Below are positions 1 to 10,899 of a DNA stretch of 64,000 bases, in pieces (the stretch's first letter is position 1; the number at the start of each line of letters is the position of its first letter). This DNA is from Macrothele yani (lineage: Eukaryota > Arthropoda > Arachnida > Araneae > Macrothelidae), in assembly GCA_039090855.1 (NCBI GenBank), contig CM076997.1:161912709-161976708 (forward strand), written 5' to 3'. A program made the position numbers and the translations under genes. The notes beneath the pieces are model-generated. The model made no database searches and was not told the DNA's origin. It saw nothing but the letters and a program-made list of their open reading frames with translations.

Positions 1-201
1 TTGCCCACGATCAAATGCGTTTGGATCCTTTACGTCCGACTCTTACTGATTCCCGTCGCATCACTCCTTATATTGTCGGATCGCTGCATACGTCATGTCG
101 TTTCCGTTTACAGGGCCACCCACAGCGCCGCATTTGCACAACGCGAGCTGTATCTAATTCAATTGCTCTTCAGTGTATATATATACGGTATATAATAGAA
201 T

Positions 202-406
202 TTTATTGTGGTCTTTTTCTGGGTCTTTTTCTATCCCTTGTAATTCAGTCTGGAATTTCAGTTGTCCGTCGGTGGTCCGTTCTTATGGCAACATCTCCGA
301 CCCATTGCCATTTCAGGGATTTTACTTTCTGCATGATGTCTTGCAATCTTGTCATTTTCCTTTTTCACAAGTTTCTCTTCTTACCTTTCCTCGTTACACC
401 AAGCAT
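202..406 (-). mobile_element. RTE-type LINE fragment, antisense
   Basis: Reverse-complemented, this stretch matches the C-terminal coding part of the intact LINE at 51587-51790: the same run of codons around GRDK/RPRK-type basic residues and the WQWAGH-type segment. It is diverged and lacks the 5' part and the real 3' end, so it is an old 5'-truncated relic. The match was made by eye against the intact copy in this window. Confidence 0.75.
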
Positions 407-649
407 GTATATATACATATACGACTAGTCCTATGTCTATATAGGTTGAACCTTGAGTGAAGGCATCTCCTTTTTCAACTTTTTAGCACGGGTTTTGTAA
501 AAACGCGTCTGCAAATAATATCACCTTTTCCTTCAGCTGATACTATATCAACGCAACCATTGGTCCGATTAAAAAAATATATACATTTGCATTGAGAAGC
601 CAGAAATGTGAGTACAGCGCCATCCAGTTTTTTATAATGCCTAAAGATG

Positions 650-663
650 CCATCAGAGGGCGC
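650..663 (+). promoter_or_regulatory. Isolated CTCF-like motif
   Basis: CCATCAGAGGGCGC resembles the CTCF core (CCASYAGRKGGCRC). A single match of this length can arise by chance. It is listed because the same core recurs in the array at 33.4-34.65 kb. Occupancy is unknown. Confidence 0.25.
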
Positions 664-937
664 AAATGCAGATACCATCGAATTCAAGTAATATTTTATT
701 CGATATAGTTGCTTGATAAATCCGAATGAAAAAAGTAGTTCTTCCTTTTGATGCATTCATGACGAAGACTAATTTGAGTACAGTTTCTTTTTCAAGCAAA
801 GCATAGTTTTCGGCTAGCGGGTGTAATATCAAACTCTTCTACATCTTCTAATTTTTTGATTTGGAAAACTCTTTTGCATCGAATAATCTCCAGGTGGGAA
901 ATATTCTGCATGTAATTTCTAATTTATGGGTACGGGC

Positions 938-1024
938 GACTGCTTGAATTAATTATGGGACGGGCGACTGCTTGCAGCACACTGAGTTGCTCACGTCGTC
1001 GTTAAATCTCCAAACAGAAAAAAA
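938..1024 (+). mobile_element. SINE 3' end fragment (tRNA-SINE type 1)
   Basis: Contains the family's 3' body (GCGACTGCTT, then GAGTTGCTCAC and CGTTAAATCTCCAA) followed by an A-rich tail. The GCGACTGCTTG segment occurs twice, so the end is partly duplicated. No tRNA-like head is present. Confidence 0.7.
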
Positions 1025-1807
1025 TTTGAAGACCGAAATTTGTGGCATTTGTTTGCTTCGTTTTTTTTGGTTTTTTTTTTATTTATTTTTGTTGTTACAT
1101 GCTCTTAGAAAAAAAGAAAGAAAACAAGAAAAAACAAAGAGTTGGAAAAAAATTGACAGTACATAAATGATGAACATAGACTGTAACAACAGGAAAGACA
1201 GTGGAAAAGGCCAAAATGGCCTGACATAGCCCTATACTCCCCAGGAAAAGGCCAAATGGCCTGAAATAGCCCTTATGCACTAAACACTTCAAATGACTAG
1301 GTCTAATGATCGAGAAGACTCGAATAGTTAAGTCATTCAAAGTATTGATCGAAACAAGGCACAGAAACAATTACGATCCGTCTTGGTACATTAGTGTTCG
1401 CGCCCTGACTTCTGACCATTCGTACAGTACTTTTGTCTTACACAACTGGCTCTCTTCCTCACCTAGAACTAGCGGTCCAAAATTATGTAGACAGGCGATT
1501 TCTTATAGTCCATTGAATTTCTCACGATGATCCCAAACAAAAAGAAATAATAAATAAGATCGTTATTCTCGCCTCGAATTGATTCATTGTTACATTATGA
1601 CAAAGTTAAGCAAAAGCGGTGAACTAGTTACTTAGATCAGCAGATTAGGAATGTCCGGGTAACTCGACATCAGAATTTTATGGAACTCTTATATTAAAAG
1701 AATTAACGTGAAGTGTTTCTAGCCATCTAGGTGGCGCAATGATCTAAGATCTGGCTTATGGCCATTCTTGCTCACAATGATTATTGAACCTTCAATCAAA
1801 ACAAACA
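1025..1807. other. Intronic DNA, no gene
   Basis: AT-rich with homopolymer T and A runs at 1060-1155. A short tandem duplication with a ~41-bp period covers about 1201-1275; each copy contains GGCC-A(3-4)-TGGCC, itself palindromic. No exon-like or transposase-like coding was found. Confidence 0.5.
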
Positions 1808-2345
1808 AGTTAGTAACATCATGCAATGCATTGATTATAATACGCTTTCCAACATTACAGAAATCATAACCCAAGTTATCACTCAAGTTATGAGAATAAT
1901 GGCCGTGGAATAAATCTCGGTCCTGTGCCCTGACCTTTGATCCCATTTCGATTATATTCAACAGAACCGGTTCGGTATACCTACGAAATAACATAATAAA
2001 GTTTTGTCGAAATCGAAGCATTTTTACGTAAGTTATGATACATAAGGGCTATGGAATAGATCCCGCTCCTGTGTTCTAACCTTTGACCCCATTTTGCCCA
2101 TTTTCAATAAAGTTTGTCGCCAGGTGGTCCCCTACCACATACTAAACTTTCATCGAAATCGAACCTTTTTTACGTTAGTTATGGCGCATAACAGCAATGG
2201 AATGGATCCCTCTCCTATGTGCTGACCTTTGACCCCATTTTGTTCACTTTTAATAGGGTTCCTTTCCAGGTGATCCCCTACCAGATACTAAAATTTCATC
2301 GAAATCGAACGGTTGTTACGCGAGTTATCGTGCTGACGGACATAC
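1808..2345 (+). repeat. Dispersed repeat R1, copy 1
   Basis: One of four same-strand copies. It opens with a leader (AGTTAGTAA.ATCATGCAATG, later TTCAACAGAACCGGTTC). About two ~145-bp tandem units follow, each containing GACCTTTGACCCCATTT, CAGGTGGTCCCCTACCA-like and TTTCATCGAAATCGAACC blocks. It ends in GAGTTATCGTGCTGACGGAC. Apparent ORFs in it are by-products of the repeat. The transposon class is not recognised. Confidence 0.75.
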
Positions 2346-2731
2346 GCACACAACGCGTGACGTAATGAGGCAGATGGGAATCGCGACCATCTACCCGCCG
2401 CAAGAATGTGACGTCATAAATCTTTAATAGGATCCACACACAACGCGTGACATAATGAGGCAGATGGCGTGATCGGGCGCCAACATTCTCAAACGCGAGT
2501 TGTGACGTCATAAGATTTCTAAGCATTGGTAACATTAATGGAACAACGCCATCACTAAAAACGTTACAATTCGGGGTGGTTTTTTAACCCACTAAACGAA
2601 TTCTTCTAAAGTCGAGATCAAGCTAAATCGATTTCTAGTACCGGAAAACAGTAGGTTAACGACTTTCATCAAAATTCTTAGAGCCGTTTTCAAAATAAAA
2701 TGTACATACATACATACAAGAATTGCTACTG
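2346..2731. repeat. Repeat-derived spacer with duplicated CpG-rich segment
   Basis: CACACAACGCGTGAC followed by TAATGAGGCAGATGG occurs twice (about 2347 and 2437), each followed by a GTGACGTCATAA block, giving a tandem duplication with ~90-bp period. The end (about 2690-2720) has GAGCCGTTTTCAAAATAAA and an ACATACATACATAC run, a common kind of transposon 3' end. The element type is not determined. Confidence 0.45.
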
Positions 2732-2733
2732 TA

Positions 2734-3337
2734 AGGTGAACGTCAAGTAACTTTGCTTCCTATACTTCCAATGGAAAAACTTTTGTACACATTTTCTTCA
2801 CAATTAATGCGTTCCGAAGGATGAAAATTTGAACATCGATTAAAATATCTTCATTTTATAACTTGCAATACTTAATATTTTCTAAAACATAACCATAATT
2901 ATGCAATTCAACATTTGTTTGTCTACTGACGTCATGAAAATATAGGTCGCGCCATCTTTTTTCTGGACGATTAATGCGTTCACAAGGATGAAAATTTGAA
3001 CGACGATTAAAATAGCTTCATCTCATAACTTGGAATACTTAATATTTTCTAAACCATAACCGTAATTATGCAATCGAACATTTTTTTGTCCACTGACTTC
3101 ATCAAAGTACAGGTCGCGCCATCTTTTCTCTGATTTCACCACCAAAGGAAAAGTTATTGATTTTTATAATAATTATGGTTATGTTTTAGAAAATATTAAG
3201 TTTTCCAAGTTATAATATGAAGTTATTTTAATCGATGTTAAAATTTTAGTCCTTGGGAACACATTAATTGTGAAGGAAATGTGTACAAAAGTTTTTCCAT
3301 TGGAAGTATGGGAAGCAAAATTCCTTGACGTCCACCT
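2734..3337. mobile_element. 604-bp MITE with long terminal inverted repeats
   Basis: The left end AGGTGAACGTCAAG and right end (reverse complement AGGTGGACGTCAAG) begin inverted arms of about 185 bp (to ~2920 and from ~3153). TA flanks both ends (2732-2733 and 3338-3339), as expected for a Tc1/mariner-mobilised MITE. Inside, a ~160-bp block beginning ATTAATGCGTTC occurs as two direct copies (about 2808 and 2970). No coding potential. It lies between R1 copies 1 and 2. Confidence 0.85.
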
Positions 3338-3344
3338 TAATAAT

Positions 3345-3992
3345 ATGGCATAAGGACAATGGAATGGATCGCAATCCTATGTCCTGAATCTTGACCACAT
3401 TTTGTCCATTTTCAATAGGGTTCGTCCCCAGGTGGTCCCCTACTACATACTGAAATTTCATCGAAATCGAACCATTTTTACGCATGTTATGACGCATAAG
3501 GGCAATGGAATGTATCCCGATCTTATGTCCTGACATTTGACCCCACTTCACCCATTTTAAATAGGATTCGTCCCCAGGCGGTCTCCTACCACATATCAAA
3601 CTTTCATTGAAATCGAACCATATTTACGCAAGTTATGACGCATAAGGGTAATGGAATGATCCCGCTCCTACGTCGTGACCTTTGACCCCATTTGTTCCAT
3701 TTTCAAGAGGGTTCGTCCCTAGGTGGTCCCGTACCACATAGCAAACTTTCATTGAAATCGAACCATTTTTACGCAAGTTATGACGCATAAGGGCAATGAA
3801 ATGATTCCGCTCCTACGTCGTGACCTTTGACCCCATTTGTCCCATTTTCAATAGGGTTCGTCACCGAGTGGTCCCCTACCACATACTAAAATTTCATCGA
3901 AATCCATCCTTTTTTACGCCAGTTATCGTGCAGACAGACGGACGGACAAAGCCGGAGCGTATACGCTTCTTCAACCTACGGTTGGAAAGCGT
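3345..3992 (+). repeat. Dispersed repeat R1, copy 2 (four tandem units)
   Basis: Four consecutive ~145-bp units, whose CATAAGG.CAATGGAATG blocks start near 3350, 3494, 3640 and 3785. They are followed by the family terminus (AGTTATCGTGCAGACAGACG, then TTCTTCAACCTACGGTTGG and AAAGCGTAA). The leader seen in copies 1, 3 and 4 is absent. Confidence 0.8.
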
Positions 3993-4164
3993 AAAAAACG
4001 CAGTTTCTCAATTCCCCTTTTTCTTCAAATTTCATATTTGATTCTGATAAGTTCCTTTCGAAATTTAGCAAATTTAATATTTCAAAATAATAGAAAATAG
4101 TCCTTGACACAGTGAGAAACAACATCAACTTACCAAGGTAAATATCTAGACGAATTTCGATACT

Positions 4165-4262
4165 TCCCTGGTGTCAGGGCACTAAATTAATGACGAGCGA
4201 CTGCTTATAGCCCACTGAGTTGCTCAAGGTAATCGTTAAACCTCCAATCAAAAAAAAAAAAA
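4165..4262 (+). mobile_element. SINE 3' fragment (tRNA-SINE type 1)
   Basis: Carries GCACTAAATTAATGACGAGC, GCTTATAGCCCACTGAG, TTGCTCAAGGTAATCG and TTAAACCTCCAATC, then a run of A. The tRNA-like head is missing. Confidence 0.8.
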
Positions 4263-4562
4263 ATTAGTAAAAGTTTTTCTACTAATAACCAACAGGATTT
4301 AAACGGACAATTTATTTTATTCCGGTCTTTCGTCAGACGGTTTTCCTTTCACCGGCTGCCCTCCTATGATCAGCTTGATTGGCAATATCTCTTCAGAAAG
4401 TTTCTAGAGGAACCTACTTTCTTGTGAAGTTTCTTCTGGATTATTTTCTAAGATGAGCATTTCTCCGTACTGTCTCTCTTGGACATGAAGTGTTGGTAAG
4501 ATCTTACAGTACGAATATTCAATGTGGTTGGAAAACATCATTCCCGTAACCCACCAAACAGA

Positions 4563-4729
4563 ATGTTGATTATATGAAAAATATAAAGACAGAACAATAT
4601 AAAAACATAGAACGTTGATGATATGAAAAATATAAAGACATAGAACAATATAAAAACATAGAACGTTGATGATATGAAAAATATAAAGACATAGAACAAC
4701 ATAAAAACATAGAACGTTGATGATATGAA
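4563..4729. repeat. 51-bp minisatellite, about 3.3 copies
   Basis: Unit GATATGAAAAATATAAAGAC + ATAGAACAATATAAAAACAT + AGAACGTTGAT. The copies differ by a 2-bp gap in the first unit and single substitutions. Confidence 0.9.
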
Positions 4730-4739
4730 GTCGGTGAAG

Positions 4740-7060
4740 GGAGCATCACGTATGGGATTTTTGCTACTTTGCTACTCCGTAAAAATTGTATTAAATCAAA
4801 ACGAGAACAACTTTTCTAATTAAAGGAAGAAAAACTACTCAAAATAACGAATCACTTTTGAAAATGAAATCACTTTTTAGCAGATAAATGCGACTCCAAA
4901 ATAAGCAATAAGATATTTTTCGGCTTACATGTGGAACCTAGTATGATAACTTTTTTTCTAATTTTTTGTTCGTAAAATACGTTCAATGTTGTTCTTAACT
5001 GATATAATCAAAACTTATTCTGGTTCTTACTGTTTAGTATATATTTTTCTGCTAAGAGAAACACTTTAAAAGCATCTTCAAATGTCGCTTAAAACTCAAG
5101 TTATCAAACGCAAATAGGAATGGTTTAAGTTTTACATTCTCATAAACGTGAGAAAAGCATCTTTTAATTTAGCGAAAAGAAATGAACTTGCATTTCCACA
5201 CATCCAAAAATACATTTTATCTCAGCGTCTAATACTACGGGTGTCAAGGAACAGTTTCTTGACAAAAACCATTTTATGTATCGAAAAACGTTAAGCGACT
5301 TTTTTTGTGTGTGTGCGTGTGTTTCCTTCGTACTTTTTTTCTAGCTCTCTCCCTCTTTCGATAGGAATGTTGCAGAAGTCAATAACATACGATACAGCTA
5401 AATGAATGCAATCGTCATCTATAACTCGTGCAATCGACCGCCACGTGATGGCGTTCGCGAGGAGGGGTTCGTTTCATTATTGCTTCAATAGTTTGTAGTT
5501 TATTTCTGGTGTCCTTTTATTGCTTCATTTAACAAATGACTCAAACATACGAAACGTGCTTCGTACCTTTCTGTCTTTCTCAAGAAGATACAAAATGTAA
5601 TAAAAATCTATAATTTAGAGAACATATCTTCTTTTCACCAATGAAAAAAGGATGTCCAAAGCAGGGTTTTATCGATTCAAGATTCACTCATCTCCTGTTC
5701 CTTCAAACTCAAATGGAAATCTAAAAACTTCATCAGAATTACTTTTTTTTTGCATTTGGAACAATTTGCTTTTCATGAATCTATTTACGTCAAATCCACT
5801 CTCGTAAAGACCATCCCAAGTGGCACGTGCTTCTTTCTAACGGATGCATTGTTCAGTGAACAATATAAAAAATAATGATGTTACGTTACTTCACTTCTGT
5901 CATGCCCGTTCTTTATTTCTTTTTCTAAGGAATGATTGCCTGCCCTCACATATTTTGTTATATTCAATGGATAACTGGATCTGGAAGTATCACCCTTTCG
6001 TGATTTGGAATCCAAATTTCTTAGTATGCCAGAGATGTTCAGAGATATTTGAATCAAGAATGATATTTGAGTTTGTACAATAGTTTCTTTTCTTTGCTGA
6101 CTTTTGTTGTTTTAGGTGGTCATAAGAATTCTAACTGAAGAAAAAGGTGTCATCATCTGGGAACGCTGAGCCTGAATAAAAGAAGAAAAGGTCAAAAATA
6201 GTAATAACAATATTTTTTGCAGAAAAACTAAGGAAAATCTTTTCCTTGGGCCAATGATTAAGGTAATGCAATGGTATTAGCACATTTGTATTTTTTAATT
6301 CAAATTTACTATTATTCTATATATCAGAATGGGAACAATGACATATCCAAGTGATATCGATAAGGACATCAAATTAGACACATAGTATCTTCAAATGATC
6401 TAGGTGACACCCTGAGATGATGCAAAAAACAAATTTAAGTGTTATTAATGATATCGTACAAACTGAAATATTATTCTTGATTCAAATATCTCTGAACATT
6501 TTATATATAAATTCCATTGCCCATATATTGAAATTTGAAATTAGGTGGAATGCTGTCGAGAAATGATATGGATAATGCAATACATTTACAAATGAAGCGA
6601 ATAGTGTCCTCAGATACGAACAATAAAAATGTTTAATGATAAGTATGATGCCATGGAATGAGAGCAGTTGCATCTTAAAATGGAAACCATAAAAGTCAAC
6701 GAATGAATAAAGTAATATCCTCAAATAATACAGAAAATATGATCTAACGATGGTTTCGCCCTCGTTTGATAACGTGATGTTTTGAGAATACTTTTGCATT
6801 ACAGTGCTGCTCTTGTTGATTTTGCATTAATTGTGGAAGTTTAAGCTGAATTTCGCAATAACAATATATCCGAAAATTATTTACCAAGTTCAGCCTCCGC
6901 CAATTTTTGAAACAAATAAACTCAGTAGCGTGTCGTTACGTTGTGAATACCTGTTGCTGTTCTTGTACATACATCAATCCCTAATGACAGGTAGAAGAAA
7001 TAATGCTTTTAGCTTGGCCAGATTGGCAACACAGCTGAAGTTCTCAGACTTCCTATGCTC
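4740..7060. other. Intronic DNA, nothing recognised
   Basis: AT-rich, single-copy looking. The short open frames have no splice-bounded domain or transposase similarity. Confidence 0.45.
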
Positions 7061-7066
7061 TGTTAA

Positions 7067-7530
7067 ACAAGTTAGTAAAATCATGCAATGCACTGATTAT
7101 GATGCCCTTTCCAACATACCAGAAATCATTACTCAAATTATTACTCAAGATATGAGGAGAATGGCTGTGGAATAAATTTCGCTCCTGTGCACTGACCTTT
7201 GACCCCATTTCGATGATATTCAACAGAACTGGTTCAGTATACCTCCGGAACAACATGATAAAGTTATGTCGCAATAGAAGCATTTTTAATCAAATTATGA
7301 CACATAAGAGCAGTACAATGGATCCCGCTCCTATGTCCTGACCTTTGACCCCATTGTTCCCATTTTTAATGCAGGTTCGTCCCCAGGTTATCCCCTACCA
7401 CATATTAAAATTTCATCGATATCGAACCATTTTTACGTGAGTTATCATGCGGACGAGGGGACGGACAGACAGACGGACAAAGCTGGAGCATATGCGCTTC
7501 TTCAATCTACGGTTGGAAAGCGTAAACAAA
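7067..7530 (+). repeat. Dispersed repeat R1, copy 3
   Basis: Complete-looking short version: leader (AGTTAGTAAAATCATGCAATG), the CAACAGAACTGGTTCAGTAT block, one ~145-bp unit, and the terminus GAGTTATCATGCGGACGAGG through CTACGGTTGGAAAGCGTAAA. Confidence 0.8.
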
Positions 7531-7796
7531 ACTGAGAATACTAAATGCAGTAAATTGATGAAATTTAAAACTGTTAACTGCAATAAAGCATATTAAACTT
7601 GTTTTAGCGCGTTGAACAAATGGAACCCTAACATTTACTGACAGATAATAAATAAAAACGCGGTCCCAATGATGGAATTCCCAGTATGCTTACTGAGTGG
7701 AATTCTAATTACGGATCAGGACCCAAAACATACACACATTTGACTTTTCTGGAGGCATTGATGTTACCGGTCACTCTCAAGCATAGGGAGTCTCTT

Positions 7797-7965
7797 TTTT
7801 TTTTTTTTTTTTTTTATTGGAGGTTTAACGACCACCGTGAGCAACTAAATGGGCTATAAGCAGTGATCCGTCCCTAATTTAGGGACACTATCTCCAGGGA
7901 TGGGAGAGAGCCAGCGCTGTAAGACAAACACAACATCCATACCTCGACGGGATCCGAACTCAGTT
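7797..7965 (-). mobile_element. tRNA-SINE type 1, 5'-truncated
   Basis: Reverse orientation: a T run (the poly-A tail), then TTGGAGGTTTAACGACCACC, GAGCAACTAAATGGGCTATA, and a truncated B box (GGGATCCGAACTC). The tRNA-like 5' head is mostly lost. Confidence 0.85.
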
Positions 7966-7997
7966 GCAAGAAAAAGGAAGTCTCCAAACATATCAGC

Positions 7998-8206
7998 CGC
8001 CCCTGTGGCACAGTGATCTAATCAATGGCTTGTGATCATTCGTCCGACATGGGTCCGGGTTCAAATCCCGAGGGGCATGGATTTTGTGTTTGCCTTACGG
8101 TTCAGGCTTTCTGCCTTCCCTGAACCAGTGACCCTAAATTAGGAACAGGAGATTGCTTTTGGCCTATTGAGTTGCTTACGGTGGTCACTAACCCCCAATA
8201 AAAAAA
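7998..8206 (+). mobile_element. tRNA-SINE type 1, full length
   Basis: The head has a degenerate A box (TGGCACAGTGATCTAAT) and B box (GGGTTCAAATCCCGA). It is followed by the family body (TGTGTTTGCCTTACGG, CCTTCCCTGAACCAGTG) and ends CCCCCAATAAAAAAA. Mutations at the ends of the tRNA-like fold mean it is not a functional tRNA. Confidence 0.88.
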
Positions 8207-8362
8207 CATATCATGAGATTGTATGGGTGAAGAATTCGATTGAATATTTGCAGCCCCAGACAACTGCAATATGTTTCCTCAAATCTAGAAGATTCAGCAG
8301 TCACAAAAAACGTTCTCAAAATAATAAATGATATCCGGAAGTCTATGAACAGAAGATATTTT

Positions 8363-8592
8363 TTTTTGCTGCTTCTTTTCGTCGGAGGTTTAACGATCAC
8401 AATGAGTAACTCAATGGGCAGTAAGCATTCGCCTGCTTCAAATCTAAGGCAACTAATTCCAGAGAAGGAAAGCAACCAGTGTTGGAAACTTAACACACCA
8501 CCCATGCCTTATCCAGGATTTGAAACGTGGACCACTCAGATAAGCGATCGGAAGTGGGCGGTTGGGTCACTTCGCCACTGGGGAGGCCAAAA
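8363..8592 (-). mobile_element. tRNA-SINE type 1, diverged
   Basis: Reverse orientation. GGAGGTTTAACGATCAC and CTCAATGGGCAGTAAGC mark the 3' body; GGATTTGAAACGTGG is a decayed B box, and CGCCACTGGGGAGGC the head start. The most diverged near-full-length copy here. Confidence 0.8.
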
Positions 8593-8757
8593 GCAACTTT
8601 ATGCTAAACTGACGCTTCTGCGAACAACAGTTTTTTATATGAAAATTAATGAAGGAATACTCCTAATAAATACATGTAAAATTTCTAGGTTATCCACAGT
8701 AAACAGAACTGTGTAGTTAATTGGTCATCACGTAATGACCTGAAACGGAAAAAAAGC

Positions 8758-8976
8758 CTCCCCGGTGGCGCAGTGGTCTAAGGCGTTGGCCTCTGATCAT
8801 TCGTCCGTAAGGGGTCCGGGTTCGAATCCCGGTCAGGCATGGATGTAGTGTTTGTCTTACGGCACTGGTTCTCTCCCTTCCCTGGAACCAGTGACCCTAA
8901 GTTAGGGACAGGCGACTGCTTATAGCCCATTGAGTTGCTCACGGTGGTCATTAAACCTCCAATAAAAAAAAACAAA
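8758..8976 (+). mobile_element. tRNA-SINE type 1, best-preserved copy
   Basis: A box TGGCGCAGTGGTCTAAGG and B box GGGTTCGAATCCCGG are intact, in the spacing of a class II (Leu/Ser-like) tRNA. The body runs through TTACGGCACTGGTTC, GGGACAGGCGACTGC, TAGCCCATTGAGTTGC and TTAAACCTCCAATAAA with an A tail, ~219 bp in all. It is the best reference copy for this family in the window. Confidence 0.9.
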
Positions 8977-9458
8977 AAAACCGGAAAAACCTGAATCGAA
9001 CGCAATATCCCGATTTCCATTAGAGCATGTTATCCGTCACACCAACCCAAGCAATGAAGTTCCAAGTGAATGAGCTTATCTAAACAACCTCATATTTTCG
9101 CTGGCCATGAATTTTTCAAGTTTCTAATAAGATGTTACATGGAGATCAGTAAACTAAAAGAAATTCACTGAACAACTTTGATTGCTACGGATAACCTAGT
9201 GAAGGTTTTTTGTATTTATGAAAAATACTTTCCCTAATTTCTATATCAGAGGTACTGGTGCTTCTGTGTCCGATCCTGCATTTGAAAGCGTCGTCGAAAC
9301 TTCGAGGAAGCGTACAACTTCCTTGACTAGTAAAATCTGAAGTTGTTCAGACTCCAGTTCGAAACCGACGAAATTTTGTGATGAGGTGTTGCATGCTGAA
9401 CAGAGTAAACTACAAGTGATTGTATACAACTCTTATTGCTATGAATAATCTGAGAATT

Positions 9459-9673
9459 GTTTTTTAATTGGAGGTTTAACGACCACCGTGAGCAACTCAA
9501 TGAGCTATAAGCAGTCCTCCGTTCCTAATTTAGGGTCACTGGTTCCAGGGAAGGGAGAGAGCCAGTGCCGTAAGGCAAACACAAGATCCCTGTCTCACAG
9601 GGATTCGAACTCGGACCCCTTTTGACGATCGATCAGGGGCCATCGCTTAGACCACTGCACCACCGGAGCGGCT
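9459..9673 (-). mobile_element. tRNA-SINE type 1
   Basis: Full-length reverse-orientation copy: TTGGAGGTTTAACGACCACC at its 3' end, B box GGGATTCGAACTC, and A-box region TTAGACCACTGCACCACCGG. Confidence 0.88.
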
Positions 9674-9675
9674 AA

Positions 9676-10265
9676 GAATTTCTGAATTTGAGATTCAAAT
9701 GCGAATAAATTATTTCTTTCATTTTATTTTATTTTGAAATCCTGATGGGTCTTACAATTCCGGAAAATACTGCGGTACTTCTCAACAAGAATTAACCTCT
9801 CAGCATAAGGAAGCAAAACTTAGTTTCCCGAATTAAAGTACATTGTGCTGTTGTCACAGCAATGGATTTGAGATTCTCTTGGGCCTGGTTTGCATATGCC
9901 ATTTGTTTACAGCACATATTTAAGTAAATCTTTAAATATAATTTCCATTCCAAACATTTTCAACAAATGTTCGGGTGAAACAGTGTTTAATCAGTTTTAG
10001 CAAAGCATGTCACAGCAGAAAACAATACCTTTGCATGTAAATAGTACGTGAAAAGAATGGCTAACTGAGATGTATGTTTGTAAATGATCTCAGAATTTGA
10101 TTGTTCAATTTATCTCTGATATTATTTGTAAGAATATCAGTTAGATATTTATTTGGCAGAACTCTGGCATTCAATAGAGAGCTAGATAATTCATCAGCAG
10201 CTGATCACGCAGTGGTTGGAGGACAAGGCTGATTGTCTGTACGCGGTGTTGCCCAGTCAGCCTGT
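9676..10265. other. Intronic DNA between SINEs
   Basis: AT-rich DNA with no coding or repeat signal that I can support. Confidence 0.4.
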
Positions 10266-10267
10266 GC

Positions 10268-10503
10268 TTTTTTTTTTTTTTTTTTTTTTTGGATTGGAGG
10301 TTTAACGACCACCGTGAGCAACTCAATGGGCTATAAGCAGTCGCCCGTCCCTAATTTAGGGTCACTGGTTCCAGGGAAGGGAGAGAGCCAGTGCCGTAAG
10401 ACAAACACTACATCCATGCCTGACCGGGATTCGAACCCGGACCCCTTACGGACGAATGATCAGAGGCCAACGCCTTAGACCACTGCGCCACCGGGTCGGC
10501 GCC
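10268..10503 (-). mobile_element. tRNA-SINE type 1, long poly-A tail
   Basis: A 23-base T run (the poly-A tail) precedes GGATTGGAGGTTTAACGACC. The head is intact (GGGATTCGAACCC B box, GACCACTGCGCCACCGG A box). The long tail and clean promoter boxes suggest one of the younger copies. Confidence 0.9.
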
Positions 10504-10682
10504 TGTGCTTCAAAGACAGCAGATAATCTTCAGAAAAGGTGGCACAGAGAACAGCGACTGCTTCCGCTGTGCCGAACCCTTCCATGATTGGCTGAGCAGA
10601 AGTAAGGAAACATAAGGGCATAATAAACGAATAACGTTACAAAGCAGTTCCTGATCGACATCAGTTCATCACCAACGTTTTC

Positions 10683-10896
10683 ATCCTGATGGCGCAGTGG
10701 TTTAGGCACTGGCTTCTGACCATTCTTCCGAGATGGGCCCGGACTCGAATGCCGGTGAAGCATGCATGTTGTAATTGCTATACGGCACTGGTTCTCACCC
10801 TCTCCTAGAACCAGTGGTCCTAAATTACAGCCAGGCCTTTGCTTATATCCCATTAGGTGCTCGCGGTGGTCGTTAAACCTATAATCAAGAAAAAAA
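10683..10896 (+). mobile_element. tRNA-SINE type 1
   Basis: A box TGGCGCAGTGGTTTAGGC, degenerate B box (CCCGGACTCGAATGCCGG), body with ACGGCACTGGTTCTCACCC, end CGTTAAACCTATAATCAAG plus A run. Confidence 0.87.
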
Positions 10897-10899
10897 TCG

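Noticed and set aside
3264..3599. Host gene on the minus strand (111-codon frame)
   Set aside because: It lies wholly in the MITE end and R1 tandem units, and repeats the same peptide pieces.
8758..8840. Functional tRNA gene
   Set aside because: It has good A and B boxes, but the acceptor and anticodon stems do not form properly, and the sequence continues into the SINE body found in nine other copies.
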